NCBI GenBank assembly: GCA_022824605.1
Contig: JAJDZO010000048.1
Coordinates: forward strand, 1 to 26,957
Source: Acidimicrobiia bacterium
GTDB lineage: Bacteria; Actinomycetota; Acidimicrobiia; Acidimicrobiales; Aldehydirespiratoraceae
Reading direction: 5' to 3'
Length of the DNA stretch: 26,957 nt
Numbering within the stretch: the stretch's first letter is position 1; every line of letters begins with the position of its first letter. The notes under the pieces are model-generated. The model searched no databases. It was given only the letters and a program-made list of their open reading frames with translations, and had not been told where the DNA came from. Both the position numbers and the translations under genes were made by a program. This document shows, piece after piece, positions 7,221 through 15,220 of the stretch.

Positions 7221-8782
7221 GCGGCTGCCTCGGCTGTCGCGGCGCCGGCTGTCTGGCCTGCACCCGTCATCCAGCGACCCAGCGTGGTGACATCCACCTG
7301 AGCGGGGGTGGTCTCCCCCGCGACCCGTCCGCCCGACATCACCACGATGCGGTCGGCCAGAGCCAGGATCTCGGTGAGTTCGAGGCTCACCAGCAGCACT
7401 CCCGCGCCCCGGCGGCGCAGCGCGGCAAGCTCGGAGTGCACGAACGCGGCGGCGGCCACATCGAGGCCACGGGTGGGCTGAGCGGCCACGAACAGTTCCG
7501 GCCCCCGGCTCAACTCCCGGCCCACCACCAGCTTCTGCTGGTTGCCGCCCGACAGGCTCCTCAGTGGATCGGTCACCGCTACGGTCTGCACGCCGAAGCG
7601 GTTCACCAAGCCTCGGGCCAGGCGCCGCATCTGAACCAGCGACAGCCACAACCCGCGCCACGAGAAGGGTGGGCGGCCCTGAAACCCGAGCGTGGCGTTG
7701 TGGGCCAGGTCGAGCCCGTCGGCGACCGCGGCCCCGTGACGGTCCTCAGCGACATGGGCCACCCCAGCGTTGATTCGGCGGCGCACACTCCAGCGGGTCA
7801 CGTCGGCGCCGCCGAGCTTCACCGAACCGCGACGGCAGCGACGCACACCCACCACCAGCTCCACCAGTTCGGTCTGGCCGTTGCCCTCCACGCCGGCCAC
7901 GCCCACGATCTCACCGGCTCCCACCTCAACGTCTATCGGACCTAGCCGGTGCCCATCACCCGCGGCTTCGAGGCGCAGCGCCGGGACGCCTCGACTCACC
8001 GGCCCACCGACCCTCGCAGGCGGCTCAGGCAGCTCATGGCCCACCATCATTCGGGCCAGCTCGGCGGCAAGGGCACCGTGACGGTCGGGGTCGTCGCGCT
8101 CAGCCGAGCCGATCTCGCGATGGCCCTCCACCCGACCGCCGCGCAGCACCGTGACCCGGTCGCACAGGTCGATCACTTCGGACAGCTTGTGGCTTATGAA
8201 CACCACGGTGCGACCCTGATCGCGCAGGCGACGCAACAGGGCAGCCAACTCGGCCACCTCGGTGGGTGCCAGCGCAGCCGTCGGCTCATCGAGGATCAGC
8301 ACCTCCGCGCCGCGGTACAACGCCTTGAGGATCTCCACCCGCTGCCGGGCCCCGACCGCGAGGCCGCCCACCCGGCTGCCGGGATCGATGCGGAAGCCGT
8401 AGCGGTCCGACAACTCCGAGATGTCGGCCGCAGCGCGCTCGAGGTCGAGCAGCCCGCCCCGTCGCAGCGGCTCCCTACCCAGTACCAGGTTCTCGGCCAC
8501 GGTGAAGTCGCCGATGAGGCTGAAGTGCTGCTGCACCATGCCGATGCCGAGATCGAGCGCGTCACGGGCGGAATTGACCACCACCGGTCGGCCGGCGATC
8601 TCGACGGTGCCGGCCGACGGCGCGGTCAGCCCGAACAGCACCTTCATCAATGTGGACTTGCCCGCGCCGTTCTCGCCGAGCAGGCCGTGGATGCTGGCCG
8701 ACTCCACCGTGAAGTCGACCGCGTCGTTGGCGACCACGCCGGGATAGCGCTTGGTGATGCCGCGCATGCGCACGGCCGGCAC
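7217..8782 (-). CDS. ABC transporter ATPase, tandem-domain nucleoside type
   Basis: 521 residues comprising two ATPase halves, as in nucleoside (NupO/YufO-like) and sugar importers. First half: Walker A GENGAGKST (about 36-44), Q-loop MVQQHFSL, degenerate signature LAVGARQR, Walker B VLILDEPTAAL, switch FISHKL. Second half: degenerate Walker A GVEGNGQTE, intact signature LSGGNQQK, and AAQPTRGLD in place of Walker B. These departures in the second half are normal for this family. The start is uncertain: GTG 8782 is used, but GTG 8773 and ATG 8767 follow in frame and no strong ribosome-binding site marks any of them. The gene lies 85 bp after the binding-protein gene and overlaps the next permease by 4 nt. 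It energises uptake by the two permeases that follow. Confidence 0.9.
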   Translation of the reverse strand: MPAVRMRGITKRYPGVVANDAVDFTVESASIHGLLGENGAGKSTLMKVLFGLTAPSAGTVEIAGRPVVVNSARDALDLGIGMVQQHFSLIGDFTVAENLVLGREPLRRGGLLDLERAAADISELSDRYGFRIDPGSRVGGLAVGARQRVEILKALYRGAEVLILDEPTAALAPTEVAELAALLRRLRDQGRTVVFISHKLSEVIDLCDRVTVLRGGRVEGHREIGSAERDDPDRHGALAAELARMMVGHELPEPPARVGGPVSRGVPALRLEAAGDGHRLGPIDVEVGAGEIVGVAGVEGNGQTELVELVVGVRRCRRGSVKLGGADVTRWSVRRRINAGVAHVAEDRHGAAVADGLDLAHNATLGFQGRPPFSWRGLWLSLVQMRRLARGLVNRFGVQTVAVTDPLRSLSGGNQQKLVVGRELSRGPELFVAAQPTRGLDVAAAAFVHSELAALRRRGAGVLLVSLELTEILALADRIVVMSGGRVAGETTPAQVDVTTLGRWMTGAGQTAGAATAEAAA

Positions 8783-8827
8783 GGGCTCGGCCGGCCTTGC
8801 GTCTAGCGCGGAGTCATCTGGGGGCAG

Positions 8828-8856
8828 AGGGCTCTCCCTGACAGGAGCAAAGCCCT
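8828..8856 (-). terminator. Hairpin after the binding-protein gene (possible attenuator)
   Basis: The arms agggct (8828-8833) and agccct (8851-8856) pair, with a nested ctcc/ggag stem and a 3-nt bulge. It sits 12-40 bases past the stop of the binding-protein gene, inside the 85-bp gap before the ATPase. There is no T-tract. Such hairpins often stabilise or separate an abundant binding-protein message from the transporter genes downstream. This role is an inference. Confidence 0.35.
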
Positions 8857-8867
8857 AGAGCGGAGCC

Positions 8868-11138
8868 CTACACGCCCGGATCGACCGTGATCGAACCGGC
8901 GGTGATGCCCTCGACCGCGGCGTTCACCGCGTCCTGGATCTCGGCCGAGAGGCTGCCGAACGTCTTCTCGCAGACGCCGACGTATCCGCCCTTGAGATCC
9001 AGCACGGCCACACCGCCCGCGAAGGTGCCGTTGGCCACCTGCTGCGCCGCCCGGAACACCGACCCGGCCACATCCTTGGTGGCCGAGGTGAGGTAGTTGT
9101 CGGGTGCCAGCTGATCCTTGCAGGTGTCGGTGCCGAGCACCCAGTGGCCGGCGCCGCGGTCCTTGGCCTCCTCGTATGCGCCGAGACCGGAGAGTCCAGC
9201 CACCTCGAAGACGATGTCGGCACCATCGTCGTAGGCAGCTGAGGTCAGCTCCCGGCCAGTGGTGGGATCATCGAAGGCGCCCACCCACGACACGGTCACC
9301 TCGGCCGCCGAGTTCACCGAGGCGACGCCCTGCTGGAACCCGCTCAGGAAGCGAACCGTCGGGGGGATCTCGATCCCGCCGACGTAGGCGAGCTTGTCGG
9401 CTTCGGTGGTCATTCCGGCGATGATGCCGGCCAGGTAGGCGGCCTCGTGCTCGGCGTACAGCACGCTCTGCACGTTGGGCAGAGGATCGCCCGGATCGAA
9501 GCCCCGGGCACTGTCGGCCACCGCGTCGATGAGCACGAAGTTGGAGTCGGGGTTGGCTTCGGCGACCTCCTCGATGGCGTCGGTGATGAGGAAGCCCACG
9601 CCCACCGTGAGGTTGGCGCCGGCGTCGACCGACTGCTGCAGGTTGGGCACGTACTGGGCCTGCTCGCTCGACTCGATCACATCACCGGAGCCGCCGAGCT
9701 CTGAGGCGGCCTGGCTGATGCCGGCCCAGGCGAGGTCGTTGAAGCCCTCGTCGCCGAGACCGGCCTGGTCGGTGACCATCACCCAGCGGAAGCCGGTCAT
9801 GTCCACGCCGGTGCCGCCGGGCAGGAACGCGTTGGTCCAGAGGTCGGCGCTGTTGACCGCGGTGCTGATGACACCGGCGTCGAACATGCGGCCGGCGACG
9901 CCGCCCCACACGGAGCCTTCCATGGCGCCGAGGCCGAGCCGTTCGGTTGTGTCGCTGACGACCAGGTCCTTCATAACCGCGTACGCGGCCTCGCCGACGC
10001 TGATCTCGAAGTCGGGCCAGATCTCGTTGATGTAGGCGATGATCGGACCCGGGTCGTCGACGAACGCCTGGAGGCCGGCCTGGGCCGCCTCGGCGAAGGC
10101 TCGAACGATGTCGGGATTGGCCGCGGCGTACGCGTCGGAGGTGAACAGCGTGGTGGCGTAGGAGGGGAACCCAAGGGTGGTGGCGGTCAGCATCGCAGGG
10201 TCGGCGCCGGCCAACCGGGCGAAGTGGGGGCTGGTCGTGGCCATCGACTGGACAGCCCATTCCTCGTTCTCGCCCCAGGCGGCCAGGTTGCCGTCGAAAG
10301 CGATCTCCTCGACCGCCAGGCTGTTCTCCCTCTTCAACACCTCCCAGAAGACCTGGCCCGGGAAGACCTGCACCTCGCCAAGATCGTCCACGTCGCCGAT
10401 TCCCGAGGCGGAGTGCACCATTAGACCGAGCGGTGACTCCTGATAGGTGGCGAAGAACGTGACCAGGTCGGCGCCCCCGGCCGAGGCGAGCACAACGTTC
10501 TCCGCGAGGGCCATGCCGAAGGTGACGTTGCCGGTCACGATGTCATTGGCGGCGCGGATGCCGGGACCGCCGGGCCGGATCTCGACGTCGAGGTTGCGCT
10601 CCTCGAAGAAGCCGAGAAGGTCGGCGGCGTAGAGCGCGGCGTGGTCGGTCGAGGGGAACCAGTCGGTCTGTATCGACACCGAGGTCATCTCGGGCAGCAC
10701 CGTCATGGCTCCGGCCATGACGGCCTCCTCGGCGGCCATCTCGGCCTCAGTGGCGGCGGCCTCGGCCTCGGAGGCTCTCGACTCGGCGGCCGAAGCGGCT
10801 TCTTCCGCGGCGGCAAGCTGTGCTTCGAGCTCGGCCATTTCCTCATCCGAGACGGCCGCGTCGGATGCAGCCGCCTCCAGAGCCGCGGCCGCCTCGGCCG
10901 CGGCTGTTGCGGCGGCGTCGGCCTCGGCCCTGGCCTCGTCGGCTTCGGCCCGGGCAGCGTCGGCGTCGGCCTCGGCCGCTTCGACGGCGGCTGTGTCTAC
11001 CGCCGGGGCGGCCGGCGCAGCGGGCGCAGCCTCGTCGTCCGCGTCGTCGCCGCAGGCGGCTGCAACGAGCGCAAGCACCGCCAGCAGCGCAAAGGCGACT
11101 CGTATGGGGTTGAGGGTTCGGCGATGGGAGTCTCGCAT
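8868..11138 (-). CDS. Two-headed ABC substrate-binding lipoprotein: NMT1/THI5-like domain fused to BMP domain
   Basis: 756 residues from ATG 11138 (AGGAGA about ten bases upstream; an in-frame ATG at 11192 would spoil the signal peptide). Order: a lipoprotein signal with charged n-region and core FALLAVLALVAAAC (Cys29 lipidated); an Ala/Glu/Asp-rich predicted coiled coil at about 48-141; an NMT1/THI5/SsuA-like domain at about 150-445 (TDWFPSTDHAALYAADLLGFF, split as TDWFPSTDHAALYAA and DLLGFF; GNVTFGMALAENV; typical NPDIVRAF); and a BMP/PnrA-like domain at about 450-750 (VMVTDQAGLGDEGFNDLAW, AAYLAGIIAGM, KLAYVGGIEIP, GADIVFEVAGLSGLGAYEEA). Each domain type is normally a separate lipoprotein for a different ABC class. 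Upstream genes encode a THI5/SsuA-type permease and ATPase, and downstream genes encode a BMP-type ATPase and permeases. The obvious inference is that one tethered protein serves both transporters. Confidence 0.9.
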   Translation of the reverse strand: MRDSHRRTLNPIRVAFALLAVLALVAAACGDDADDEAAPAAPAAPAVDTAAVEAAEADADAARAEADEARAEADAAATAAAEAAAALEAAASDAAVSDEEMAELEAQLAAAEEAASAAESRASEAEAAATEAEMAAEEAVMAGAMTVLPEMTSVSIQTDWFPSTDHAALYAADLLGFFEERNLDVEIRPGGPGIRAANDIVTGNVTFGMALAENVVLASAGGADLVTFFATYQESPLGLMVHSASGIGDVDDLGEVQVFPGQVFWEVLKRENSLAVEEIAFDGNLAAWGENEEWAVQSMATTSPHFARLAGADPAMLTATTLGFPSYATTLFTSDAYAAANPDIVRAFAEAAQAGLQAFVDDPGPIIAYINEIWPDFEISVGEAAYAVMKDLVVSDTTERLGLGAMEGSVWGGVAGRMFDAGVISTAVNSADLWTNAFLPGGTGVDMTGFRWVMVTDQAGLGDEGFNDLAWAGISQAASELGGSGDVIESSEQAQYVPNLQQSVDAGANLTVGVGFLITDAIEEVAEANPDSNFVLIDAVADSARGFDPGDPLPNVQSVLYAEHEAAYLAGIIAGMTTEADKLAYVGGIEIPPTVRFLSGFQQGVASVNSAAEVTVSWVGAFDDPTTGRELTSAAYDDGADIVFEVAGLSGLGAYEEAKDRGAGHWVLGTDTCKDQLAPDNYLTSATKDVAGSVFRAAQQVANGTFAGGVAVLDLKGGYVGVCEKTFGSLSAEIQDAVNAAVEGITAGSITVDPGV

Positions 11139-11248
11139 GGCCCGGGATTCTCCTCTTGTGTCGGAACAGTGGGGGAGGAGGTCGTCGCCCATTGTCGCAG
11201 AGATGAGCAGCCGATGAGAACGCGGGCGACCGCCGCGGCGGCTCTGGG
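11139..11248. other. Gap between permease and binding-protein genes
   Basis: This 110-bp gap follows the permease stop. It holds a perfect 12-bp palindrome ccgccgcggcgg at 11230-11241 and, closer to the binding-protein gene, the ribosome-binding site AGGAGA. I see no convincing -35/-10 pair. The binding protein is probably expressed from the operon transcript, possibly with an internal promoter I cannot recognise. Confidence 0.3.
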
Positions 11249-12052
11249 TCAGACCTCTGAGGTTCGGGCCGACTCGTGCCAGTGCCTCAGCACCCGATTC
11301 CCGGCCGCCGACACCAGCAGGAAGAAGGTGATGCCCAGCGCCGACGACACGCCGATAGCGGCGAACACAAAATCGGTCTTCAGCTGGGTGCTGCCGAAGG
11401 TGACCCAGTAGCCGAGGCCGGCCTCGGTTCCCCCGCGACCGACCACGATCTCACCGACGATCGCGCCGATGACCGCGAGGCCGGCCGATATCCGCAGACC
11501 AGTGAACAGGTATGGCAGCGAGCTCGGGATGCGGATCTTCGAGAACGTGAACCACGAGTTGCGCCGCCGGCCTCGAAGCCGGATCAGATCGACGAGAGCG
11601 GCGTCGGCGGAGCGCAGACCGGCCAGGCTGTTGGCCAGGATCGGAAAGAGCGTGATGGTGAAGGCGACCAGCATCACCGACTGGCGCCCAGGCCCGAACC
11701 ACAGCACGTACAGCGGCGCCACGGCCACGGCCGGAACGGTCTGCAACAGCACTGCCCAGGGGAAGAAGGCCCGCTCCAGCACGCGGCTCAGGCTGAGGAA
11801 CAGGGCCGCACCCACCCCCACCGCGGTGGCGAAGACGAACCCGACCACGGACGCGTACAGCGTGTTCTTGAACCCGGTCCACAGGCGGTCGGAGTCGGCG
11901 ATGGTCGTGTCGAGGACACGCCCCGGCGAAGGGAAGATGAACGGCTTCGGTTCGAGGATCCGCACCGCCGCCCACCAGACGAAGACCACCACCGCCAAAA
12001 CGATCAGCTGCGGCGCGGCGGTGGCCACGACGGTCCGCAACCGAGCGATCAT
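11249..12052 (-). CDS. ABC transporter permease, nitrate/sulfonate/taurine/THI5 type
   Basis: 267 residues with about six membrane segments, in the BPD_transp_1 family (SsuC/TauC/ThiX-like). An N-terminal helix (IVLAVVVFVWWAAVRI) is followed by the typical FPSPGRVLDT motif, and the EAA-type coupling loop reads KIRIPSSLPYLFTGLRISAG followed by LAVIGAIVGEIVVG. The IPSSLPYLFTGLRI string is diagnostic of this subfamily. The ATG at 12052 overlaps the ATPase stop by ATGA. This transporter class works with an NMT1/THI5-like binding protein, and the only one encoded here is the N-terminal half of the two-headed lipoprotein 110 bp downstream. Confidence 0.92.
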   Translation of the reverse strand: MIARLRTVVATAAPQLIVLAVVVFVWWAAVRILEPKPFIFPSPGRVLDTTIADSDRLWTGFKNTLYASVVGFVFATAVGVGAALFLSLSRVLERAFFPWAVLLQTVPAVAVAPLYVLWFGPGRQSVMLVAFTITLFPILANSLAGLRSADAALVDLIRLRGRRRNSWFTFSKIRIPSSLPYLFTGLRISAGLAVIGAIVGEIVVGRGGTEAGLGYWVTFGSTQLKTDFVFAAIGVSSALGITFFLLVSAAGNRVLRHWHESARTSEV

Positions 12053-12888
12053 TGCTGCGCCGCCATTATTTCGTGGCCCTCGGCTACCTCGTGGGCGGCC
12101 ATGATCTCGCTGACATCGCGGGCCACCGCCGCGAACTCTGGGCTGGTCCGCAACTCGGCGCGACGATCGTCACCGAAGGGAACATCCACGACTCCTACGA
12201 TCCGGCCCGGCGCGGGGCTCATCACCGCCACCCGATCAGCGAGGAATACGGCCTCACCGATGGAGTGCGTCACGAACACGCCGGTCACTCCCCGGTCACG
12301 CTGCAACCGGATCAGGTCGTTGTTGAGACGATTGCGGGTGATCTCGTCGAGCGCCGCGAAGGGCTCGTCGAACAGCATCAGTTCGGGGTCGGTGGCGAAG
12401 GTTCGAGCCAGGCTGACTCGCATCTTCATCCCGCCGCTGAGTTCGGCCGGATAGCTGGTCTCGAAGTCGGCGAGCCCGACGAGCCTGAGGGCCCGGCGGG
12501 CACGGTCACGGCGCTCGGCCTTGCGCACCCCGTCCACCTCCAAGAAGAGCTCGACGTTGCGGATGGCGGTGCGCCACGGCAGCAGATGCGCGTCCTGGAA
12601 CACGTAGCCGGTCTCGGGGCGGCTGCCACCGAAGTCGACCACGCCGCCCGTTGGTGTCAGCAGACCGGCGATGATCTTCAGCAGCGTGGACTTGCCGCAC
12701 CCGGACGGGCCGACGACCGCCACCAACTCGCCCGCCGCGATCGTGAGATCGACTTCGGTCAGCGCAAGGAACCCGCTGCGGAAGCGCCGGCTCACACCGT
12801 CGATGGCGACCGTCACGCCGGCTTGAGTCGTGTCTAGGGGCGCGACATGCCCGCCGGTCTCGGACCCCGGCGCGTCCGCTTCGCCCAC
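12049..12888 (-). CDS. ABC transporter ATPase, nitrate/sulfonate/taurine/THI5 type
   Basis: 279 residues with one complete nucleotide-binding domain: Walker A VGPSGCGKST, Q-loop YVFQDAHLLPW, signature LSGGMKMRVSLAR, Walker B LMLFDEPFAALD, switch FVTHSIGEA. FQD..LLPW and LSGGM.MR are typical of SsuB/TauB/ThiZ-like ATPases. About 25 extra residues precede the domain. The GTG start at 12888 shares one base with the stop of the Rieske oxygenase gene, and the stop overlaps the permease ATG, so the three are translationally coupled. It drives the permease that follows; the substrate is unknown. Confidence 0.92.
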   Translation of the reverse strand: MGEADAPGSETGGHVAPLDTTQAGVTVAIDGVSRRFRSGFLALTEVDLTIAAGELVAVVGPSGCGKSTLLKIIAGLLTPTGGVVDFGGSRPETGYVFQDAHLLPWRTAIRNVELFLEVDGVRKAERRDRARRALRLVGLADFETSYPAELSGGMKMRVSLARTFATDPELMLFDEPFAALDEITRNRLNNDLIRLQRDRGVTGVFVTHSIGEAVFLADRVAVMSPAPGRIVGVVDVPFGDDRRAELRTSPEFAAVARDVSEIMAAHEVAEGHEIMAAQQ

Positions 12889-13928
12889 TAGCCGCCCCAG
12901 CGGCCTCCCGCCCAGGTGGCATCAGGCCGTAGGGGGCCGTCTTCGGCGGCCAACTCGGCCAGGATCCGGCGGTACTCCAACGTCATGCGGTCGCCCTTGG
13001 TATGGACCTCGGTGGTGATCTCGGCGGGAAAGTCCGACGGCATCCGCTCCAGCAGGGCCCGGTCCTCGCACTGCACGGTGCGGTCGACGCCGATGATTCC
13101 CTGGGCCTTCTCGTCGTCGGGACGGTCGTTTCGGGCGACGAACTGGCAGAACAAGGTGCGCTGGTCGTCCACTGGAGCGCACGTCTTGTAGAGCACGTGG
13201 CGCAGGCCGTTGGGGTACTCGAGCACGCCCCGGAACACCATGGGCTGGACCAGTTCGGCGTGGGTGGTGCGGGTGATGAAGTCGTCGGTGATGCCGGTGT
13301 TGCGCTTCTGTTGTTCGGTGACCCGCGACTGGTAGGAGATGGTGAAGCTGAAGTTCCAACCGTCGCGCACCAGGTCGTAGTCGGACATTTGGGGGGCGTC
13401 GGCGTCGCCGATGCTGCCCCGGTGCACGAACGACAGATGGCTCACATCGAGGGCGTTGTCCACCACCCGGGGGGCGGCCGCATCCCAGACCTCCATCATC
13501 TCGTGGATCAGCACGTAGTCCGGGTCGTTCAGCTCGGGCAGGTCGGGGATCGGGGCCCTGGGCTCCTCCGCTATGCAGATCCACACCATCTCGTAGCGCT
13601 CGTCGGCGTGCACGGGCTGGAGGCGGGCCCGTCGGGGGATGGGAGTGGATGGATCGTTCTGGGGGATGCACACGCAGCTGCCGGATGCGTCGTACTGCCA
13701 GCCGTGGTAGCCGCACACGAGACGGTCGCCGGTCAGCCAGCCCTGCGACAGGCGGGCGCCCCGGTGGGGGCACAGGTCGAAGGCGGAGTGCACGGAGCCG
13801 TCCGCGGTGCGCCACACCACGTACTCCTCGCCGAAGAGCACGGCCTGGTGGGGCTTGTCGGTCAACTCGGCCGAGTACACGACCGGGTACCAGAACTCCC
13901 TCAGAGCAGGAATCTCGCTTACGAGCAC
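12888..13928 (-). CDS. Rieske non-haem iron oxygenase, large (catalytic) subunit
   Basis: About 346 residues. An N-terminal Rieske domain carries CPHRG (C53, H55) and CGYHGW (C72, H75), ligands of a [2Fe-2S] cluster. The C-terminal catalytic domain has DVSHLSFVH (D161, H164, H169), matching the D-x2-H-x4-H mononuclear iron site. Length and monocistronic alpha-only layout fit VanA/NdmA-type O-demethylases, N-demethylases or hydroxylases. The start is taken as GTG 13928 with GGGGGAGG five bases upstream; TTG 13943 is an unlikely alternative. It is the first gene of the long operon, directly coupled to an ABC ATPase, so it probably acts on the imported substrate. No dedicated reductase is adjacent; the ferredoxins encoded at 25038-25742 are possible partners (inference). 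The 93-bp divergent gap upstream shows no clear promoter. Confidence 0.9.
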   Translation of the reverse strand: MLVSEIPALREFWYPVVYSAELTDKPHQAVLFGEEYVVWRTADGSVHSAFDLCPHRGARLSQGWLTGDRLVCGYHGWQYDASGSCVCIPQNDPSTPIPRRARLQPVHADERYEMVWICIAEEPRAPIPDLPELNDPDYVLIHEMMEVWDAAAPRVVDNALDVSHLSFVHRGSIGDADAPQMSDYDLVRDGWNFSFTISYQSRVTEQQKRNTGITDDFITRTTHAELVQPMVFRGVLEYPNGLRHVLYKTCAPVDDQRTLFCQFVARNDRPDDEKAQGIIGVDRTVQCEDRALLERMPSDFPAEITTEVHTKGDRMTLEYRRILAELAAEDGPLRPDATWAGGRWGG

Positions 13929-14021
13929 TACTGCCTCCCCCAAGCGCTGTGCCTGTTGATGCTAGTTGCCCCGCTGATCAGGCGAGACCTCGGGTGCAGG
14001 TTGCGGGTAGCGTCGGCGACC

Positions 14022-15140
14022 GTGAGTCAGCCTGGCACGAACGAGACTCCGTCGCAATGGCGGTGCGGGGAGTATGTGATCTCCGACGACCCGGCTCGAT
14101 TCGATTCGGACGCCATGCACGAATTCCTGGAGGCCGAGGGGTACTGGGCCCAGGGCCGCAGCCGGGACCAGACGGCTACGGCGGCGGCCAACAGCGTCGT
14201 GCTGGGGGTGTACGGACCCGGCGGTTCGATGGTGGGCGGCGCCCGCATCGTCACCGACCACGCCACCTTCGGCTGGCTGACCGACGTGTACGTGCTGGCC
14301 GAGCACCGGGGTCTGGGACTGGGACGGGCGGTGGTGGCTGCAGCCTGCGAGCACCCGGCGGTGGCCACGGTGAAGCGGCTGATGCTGATCACCGCCGACG
14401 CGCACGAGCTGTACCGCTCGATGGGGTTCGAGGAACTCGCTACTCCCCAACGCTGGATGGAGCTGCGACCCGCGACGGGCGGGGCACAACCAGAAGCGGG
14501 CGGCGGTGCCAGCGACGGCGGGGCGCCGACGCCGACGCCGGCCTACGACCCGGACGCAGGGCCACAGTCCTACACGGCGTGGCAGGGCGACGGGCTGCCC
14601 GACCCTCGAACCGCCCCGGTGTCACAGATCGCCACCCGCCTGCTCGAGATCGTGACCGCGGAGGGTCCTGTGACCGCGGAGAGGACCTACCGGCTCTACA
14701 TCCGGGGGGCAGGCGCGTCGAAGGTCACCCAGCGGGCCCGAGCCCCGATGGAGCAGGCGTTGGGACGGCTCAGGCTCCGGGGACAGGTAGAGGTCGACGA
14801 ACTCGACAACACGGGCGAGCCCCAGCAGGTGCTTCGGCTGTCCGGGACGTCGGCGGTGGTGGTGCGGGAGCTGGGTGAGCGCTCGCTGTACGAAGTGCCG
14901 CTCAACGAGATTGCGGAGGTGGTGAAGCACAAACGGCGGGAACTGCTGGGCCGCGCCGGGGCAGGCGATCAGCCGGTGCACGCGGTGGCCGGCGTGATCC
15001 AGCAGGCCGCGCTGCGCCGGGCCAGCCCGGAGCGTCTCAAGCGGGCTGTGCTCGACGGCTACGGGCTGATCCGCATGACCCAGGCCGCCGAGCAGTACCT
15101 CGACGCCGCACTGGCCCTGCTCGAGGAGGACGCCGCATAG
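14022..15140 (+). CDS. GNAT acetyltransferase fused to a winged-helix-like C-terminal region
   Basis: About 372 residues from GTG 14022; an ATG at 13959 and TTG at 14001 are in-frame alternatives and no clear ribosome-binding site decides. Residues 1-150 are a GNAT domain with the acetyl-CoA loop VYVLAEHRGLGLGRAVV (about 89-105), preceded by a beta strand GGARIVTDHATFGWL and followed by YRSMGFEEL. A Gly/Ala/Pro-rich linker (about 151-195) leads to residues 196-372, which resemble the DUF3320-type helical region found at the end of some helicase/nuclease proteins (ISQIATRLLEIVTAEGPVT..., then LNEIAEVVKHKRRELLG). The real domain boundary needs profile searches. It is divergent from the Rieske-led operon and convergent with the Mo-hydroxylase genes, so its link to the pathway is unclear. 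Confidence 0.75.
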   Translation: MSQPGTNETPSQWRCGEYVISDDPARFDSDAMHEFLEAEGYWAQGRSRDQTATAAANSVVLGVYGPGGSMVGGARIVTDHATFGWLTDVYVLAEHRGLGLGRAVVAAACEHPAVATVKRLMLITADAHELYRSMGFEELATPQRWMELRPATGGAQPEAGGGASDGGAPTPTPAYDPDAGPQSYTAWQGDGLPDPRTAPVSQIATRLLEIVTAEGPVTAERTYRLYIRGAGASKVTQRARAPMEQALGRLRLRGQVEVDELDNTGEPQQVLRLSGTSAVVVRELGERSLYEVPLNEIAEVVKHKRRELLGRAGAGDQPVHAVAGVIQQAALRRASPERLKRAVLDGYGLIRMTQAAEQYLDAALALLEEDAA

Positions 15141-15169
15141 CAGGCACCCGCAATTCTCGGTGCGGATTC

Positions 15170-15190
15170 TGTGGACACACTCCACATTTT
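15170..15190 (+). terminator. Intrinsic terminator after the GNAT gene
   Basis: The perfect 6-bp stem tgtgga / tccaca (15170-15175 and 15181-15186) has a cacac loop and is followed by tttt. It lies 30 bp past the GNAT stop, between convergent genes. The stem is short, so efficiency is uncertain. Confidence 0.55.
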
Positions 15191-15220
15191 CGATCCGAGA
15201 CTTGGGGCGGGTGGGGGCGG

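Noticed and set aside
7221..7661. N-terminal extension of the larger nucleoside permease
   Set aside because: This part overlaps the ATPase gene in another frame and is Arg/Gly/Pro-rich; the ATG at 7220 overlapping the ATPase stop is the natural start.
7217..8782. Degenerate Walker motifs in the second half of the nucleoside-type ATPase
   Set aside because: GNGQTE and AAQPTRGLD are usual in this tandem ATPase family, so this is not a sign of decay.
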